Assembly: GCA_031284065.1 (NCBI GenBank)
Contig: JAITAP010000049.1
Coordinates: 1-7,765 of the forward strand
Origin: Prevotellaceae bacterium
GTDB taxonomy: Bacteria > Bacteroidota > Bacteroidia > Bacteroidales > UBA932
DNA: 7,765 nt
Direction: 5' to 3'
Shown: piece by piece, positions 5,853 through 7,765 of the stretch
Position numbering within the stretch: the first letter of the stretch is position 1
Layout: each line of letters starts with the position of its first letter
Notes under the pieces: model-generated
The model's database searches: none
What the model saw: the letters and a program-made list of their open reading frames with translations, nothing else
Told to the model about the DNA's origin: nothing
Translations under genes and position numbers: made by a program

Positions 5853-5907
5853 GGGAAGCCACCTGCGGTATCAGCGACCTGCGGGTGGCAGAGCCCCCGC
5901 CCTCCCC

Positions 5908-5958
5908 GTCATTCCGACCGAAGCGCGCGAGGAACGAGCGCGCGGAGCGGAGGAACCT
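5908..5958. repeat. GTCATTCCGACCGAAGCG element
   Basis: The stretch from GTCATTCCGACC to GGAGGAACCT is an imperfect inverted repeat with an inner GCGCG/CGCGC stem. From memory it resembles a short dispersed intergenic repeat common in Bacteroidota genomes; there is only one copy in this window. Confidence 0.45.
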
Positions 5959-6002
5959 CCCACCACAACGCACCCGCAGGGCAGCACAGACCTCACCCCC
6001 GG

Positions 6003-6023
6003 CCCCTCTCCAAAGGAGAGGGG
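6003..6023. repeat. CCCCTCTCC hairpin element
   Basis: CCCCTCTCC (6003-6011), loop AAA, GGAGAGGGG (6015-6023) form a perfect 9-bp stem, preceded by CCTCACCCCCGG. I recall this motif as a dispersed intergenic repeat in many bacterial genomes. There is no T-run, so it does not look like a classic terminator. Confidence 0.6.
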
Positions 6024-6049
6024 AGCAGGGACACGATGTTCGGCGCAAA

Positions 6050-6082
6050 CCCTACGCTAATGATTTCGCCCTTTCAGGGCTT
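6050..6082. repeat. 33-nt module, copy 1
   Basis: The module starts CCCTACGCTAATGATTTCG and ends in the small hairpin GCCCT/TTC/AGGGC plus TT. It is repeated exactly at 6118-6150. Confidence 0.92.
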
Positions 6083-6106
6083 AAGGCGGTGTGCCTCGCT
6101 CCTTTC

Positions 6107-6150
6107 GTAGGGCGTTGCCCTACGCTAATGATTTCGCCCTTTCAGGGCTT
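6107..6150. repeat. 33-nt module, copy 2, with adjoining hairpin
   Basis: The second exact copy of the module is at 6118-6150. Here its first bases also close a perfect 7-bp hairpin, GTAGGGC (6107-6113), GTT, GCCCTAC (6117-6123), which copy 1 lacks. Confidence 0.9.
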
Positions 6151-6190
6151 GGGGATGTCGCGGGATGCCGCGAACGTGGGGGCGACACGT

Positions 6191-6229
6191 GTAAGGGCGG
6201 TTCATGTAAGGGCGGTTCATGAACCGCCC
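6191..6229. repeat. GGGCGGTTC palindrome, copy 2 with a duplicated half
   Basis: A perfect 20-base palindrome, GGGCGGTTCATGAACCGCCC, lies at 6210-6229. Its left half with flank (GTAAGGGCGGTTCAT) is tandemly duplicated immediately before it, at 6191-6205. Confidence 0.9.
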
Positions 6230-6241
6230 CTACGGGGAATT

Positions 6242-6277
6242 GGACAAAATCCGTGTTAATCCGTGTAATCTGTGGAC
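6242..6277. repeat. ATCCGTG-type repeat, single unit
   Basis: A 36-base stretch beginning GGACAAAATCCGTG and ending CTGTGGAC. It is repeated at 6368-6403 and 6400-6435, and in inverted form (slightly diverged) at 5641-5677. Internally it contains two degenerate copies of TTAATCCGTG. Confidence 0.9.
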
Positions 6278-6287
6278 TGCGGTTATG

Positions 6288-6309
6288 AAAAAATCTGCCT
6301 TTCAGGCAG
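6288..6309 (-). terminator. Inverted CTGCC hairpin, terminator-like for the minus strand
   Basis: On the minus strand CTGCC, loop TGAAA, GGCAG and a run of six T appear. The whole 33-nt unit 6277-6309 is the exact reverse complement of 5584-5616. It lies about 165 bases past the stop of the surface-protein gene and is oriented to end that transcript. Confidence 0.45.
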
Positions 6310-6334
6310 CAAGGGCGGGAACTTTGCACAAAAC

Positions 6335-6356
6335 GGGGCGGTTCGTGAACCGCCCC
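6335..6356. repeat. GGGGCGGTTC palindrome, copy 3
   Basis: Arms GGGGCGGTTC (6335-6344) and GAACCGCCCC (6347-6356) with GT between them. It is followed by TACGGGGAATTGGACAAAAT exactly as after copy 2. Confidence 0.9.
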
Positions 6357-6367
6357 TACGGGGAATT

Positions 6368-6435
6368 GGACAAAATCCGTGTTAATCCGTGTAATCTGTG
6401 GACAAAATCCGTGTTAATCCGTGTAATCTGTGGAC
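6368..6435. repeat. 32-bp tandem repeat, two units
   Basis: The same 36-base stretch occurs twice in tandem with a period of 32 bases (6368-6403 and 6400-6435), sharing GGAC at the junction. The two units are identical. Confidence 0.92.
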
Positions 6436-6473
6436 TGCTATCTCACCTATCTCACCTACCTCATTTTTCTCAT

Positions 6474-7765
6474 TTATCGCTTCAGGTGCACGTAGCCGTA
6501 AACCGTTTTTTTGCCGCCGTCCTGATGCTTAAGCTCTAATATGTAGTAGTACACATCGTTGAGGTAGCCCGAGCCGTTCCACTCGTTGCTGTAGTTTTTT
6601 TGCGTGAAAATTACGACGCGCTGCTTGTTCATTATCTGCAACTTGTGTTCCACAAAGCGGTCAAGCCCGAGGATTTGGAAGTTGTCGTTAATGCCGTCGC
6701 CGTTAGGGGTGAAGACGTTGGGGATAAACAGGTCTGTTTCGGACCACCCCAGCTCGTAGGCCTCCGACTCTACGACGCATCCGTGCTGGTCAGTAACCCT
6801 GACCGTGTAGCGGCCGGTATCGTCGCCGTTCAGGTTGGAGATGGGGACGGTTACGCCGGAGGCGTCGATGGAGAGGTTGCTTTTGTACCACTCGTACGTT
6901 TCGTCTGTCTGCGGAGATTTCACCAGCAGCTTGTAGTCCAGCCCGGCGTAGAGCGTTGTCTGCGAAGCGATAATTTCGGGTTGCTTGGGCAGGGGGTATT
7001 CTCCTACGGTAATAAAGTTGCTAAACGGCGACCAACATCCTTTTTCGCCGAACAGCTTCACGGCGTACTGCCCGACTTCGTTCGCGCTGTAGCTTTCCGT
7101 TATTTCGCCGGGTATTTCGGACATTTCGCGGTTATCGCCCTTGTACCAGAGGAAGCTGCCAAGCTCCGAATCATTGACTATCAGCGTTGTAGACTCTCCG
7201 GGGCAGTAGAAAGCGGCGTTTTCCGCAGCAATAACCGGCGGTGTTGGGAGCGGTTTCACAAATATACTTATGGGGTCGCTCCAGCTGTTGGACCAGCAGA
7301 GGCCTTTGTTGCATATCCTAACGTCGTAGCTGCCGGCCTTTGTGGCCATGTAGGCGGAGCTGTCTTCGCTGGGCAGCACGCCCATATCCCTGCGCCAGCG
7401 GTAGGTGTAGTTGGCGGCAGATGCTTCGGGCACGTCGGTTTGGAGGTTTACCTTCACGTTGTCTTCGCACACCTCCGTTTCGTCTTTGGTGTTCACTATG
7501 GGGGTGTTGGGAAGATTGACTATTTCTATAGTTTTCTTATCGGAGTTTTCGCAGCCGTTAGTCGCCGTAAAGGTGTATGTTAGGGAAACGGAGCCTGCGG
7601 TGCCTCGCGAGGCCAGCAGGGGGCTAAACTTGCCGTCATCGCAGCCAAAGCTGCATGTGAACTTTCCGTTTGCGGGCGTGACGAAGTTCGCTACTTCCGT
7701 CCAGTCTTCGCAGACCTGTTCTCCGAGTATCCTCACCTCCGGCAGCTCCAGCACGCTAAGGTTTA
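6474..7765 (-). CDS. T9SS type-B sorted surface protein, 5' partial
   Basis: C-terminal part of a large secreted protein. The frame is open to the right edge (N-L-S codons precede the GTG at 7754), so the start and signal peptide lie outside the window. Counted from 7754, residues 1-340 hold several Ig-like/PKD-like repeats, each with paired Cys and recurring patterns: VCEDWTEV, a repeat ending TNGCENSDKKTIEI (66-79), VCEDNVKVNL (95-104), YCPGESTTLIV (183-193) and GRYTVRVTDQHGC (314-326). The last 85 residues (342-426) are the gliding-motility-associated, type-B T9SS C-terminal domain, with the signature FIPNVFTPNGDGINDNFQI and a closing VYGYVHLKR. The protein is therefore predicted to cross the outer membrane by the Por secretion system and remain on the surface or be released, possibly as an adhesin. 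Its ligand is unknown. It converges with prs. Confidence 0.93.
   Translation of the reverse strand, partial: NLSVLELPEVRILGEQVCEDWTEVANFVTPANGKFTCSFGCDDGKFSPLLASRGTAGSVSLTYTFTATNGCENSDKKTIEIVNLPNTPIVNTKDETEVCEDNVKVNLQTDVPEASAANYTYRWRRDMGVLPSEDSSAYMATKAGSYDVRICNKGLCWSNSWSDPISIFVKPLPTPPVIAAENAAFYCPGESTTLIVNDSELGSFLWYKGDNREMSEIPGEITESYSANEVGQYAVKLFGEKGCWSPFSNFITVGEYPLPKQPEIIASQTTLYAGLDYKLLVKSPQTDETYEWYKSNLSIDASGVTVPISNLNGDDTGRYTVRVTDQHGCVVESEAYELGWSETDLFIPNVFTPNGDGINDNFQILGLDRFVEHKLQIMNKQRVVIFTQKNYSNEWNGSGYLNDVYYYILELKHQDGGKKTVYGYVHLKR

Larger units (their letters stand above)
6206..6309 (-). repeat. Right arm of the long inverted repeat
   Basis: Inverted partner of 5584-5713, 104 bp long and nearly identical apart from the 25-nt partial duplication carried by the left arm. 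Its palindromic part is directly repeated again at 6335-6435. Confidence 0.9.
5501..6473. other. Repeat-mosaic intergenic region between convergent genes
   Basis: No credible gene is seen here in 973 bases. The open frames crossing it are translations of palindromes and repeats and resemble no protein I know. It is packed with several families of short repeats, listed separately: terminator-like hairpins (four copies), a perfect or near-perfect GGGGCGGTTC palindrome (three copies and a half copy), a tandem ATCCGTG-type repeat, CCGCAGGTC hairpins, a duplicated 33-nt module, and two further short elements at 5908-6030. Sitting between two gene 3' ends is the usual location for REP-like elements, where insertion does no harm and hairpins may end or stabilise transcripts. 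Confidence 0.9.

Noticed and set aside
5548..6436. CRISPR array
   Set aside because: The repeats differ in sequence, size and orientation, spacing is irregular and there are no uniform unique spacers. No cas gene is present.
6436..6476. CTCACCTAT-like short tandem repeat just before the surface-protein stop
   Set aside because: Only two good units and a few decayed ones (TCTCACC, CCTCATT, TCTCATT) are present; too short and degenerate to call a feature.
5716..6539. Several small open frames through the repeat region (5716-6060, 5770-6048, 5885-6259, 6219-6539)
   Set aside because: Their translations are dictated by palindromes and tandem repeats, with the same peptides recurring (for example VNPCNLWT), and no ribosome binding site or family signature is seen.
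6600..7583. Plus-strand open frame opposite the T9SS protein
   Set aside because: It is the antisense of a gene whose minus-strand product carries a clear type-B sorting domain ending at its stop codon. The plus-strand translation shows no family resemblance.

Overview
The window looks like a chromosomal segment of a member of the Bacteroidota. Three independent signs support this: a type-B Por secretion system (T9SS) C-terminal sorting domain on a repeat-rich surface protein, Bacteroidota-type promoters (TTG, about 19-21 bases, then TAnnTTTG) upstream of several genes, and housekeeping proteins (RecJ, EngB, Prs) that read like Bacteroidota orthologues. The genus cannot be fixed from the sequence alone.

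Left part (1-1600): the 3' part of an outer-membrane phospholipase A gene (pldA) runs off the left edge. It is followed by what looks like the stub of a second gene in the same operon. On the minus strand is an intact RelE/ParE-type toxin-antitoxin pair, and downstream of that pair lies a second, broken copy of the same pair. The two copies share a direct repeat of about 217 bp. By eye this part is richer in A+T than the rest.

Middle (1800-5500): a plus-strand housekeeping block with recJ (DHH-family single-strand DNA exonuclease), tRNA-Cys(GCA), engB/ysxC (ribosome-assembly GTPase) and prs (ribose-phosphate pyrophosphokinase). The genes have separate promoter-like sequences, so they look like neighbours with separate transcription starts rather than one tight operon. 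EngB may be partly transcribed with the tRNA.

Right part (5501-7765): nearly 1 kb without a credible gene lies between two convergent genes, prs and a minus-strand T9SS cargo protein. This intergenic region is a dense mosaic of at least six kinds of short repeats, most of them hairpin-forming. They include a pair of inverted arms of about 105-130 bp, a third direct copy of part of the arm, a 32-bp tandem repeat, four copies of a terminator-like hairpin and a duplicated 33-nt module. The final gene, partial at the right edge, encodes Ig-like modules ending in the type-B sorting domain.

Nothing here is clearly a new multi-gene system. The most noteworthy items are the composite repeat mosaic and the partially duplicated, decayed toxin-antitoxin cassette that may have cut into the pldA operon.
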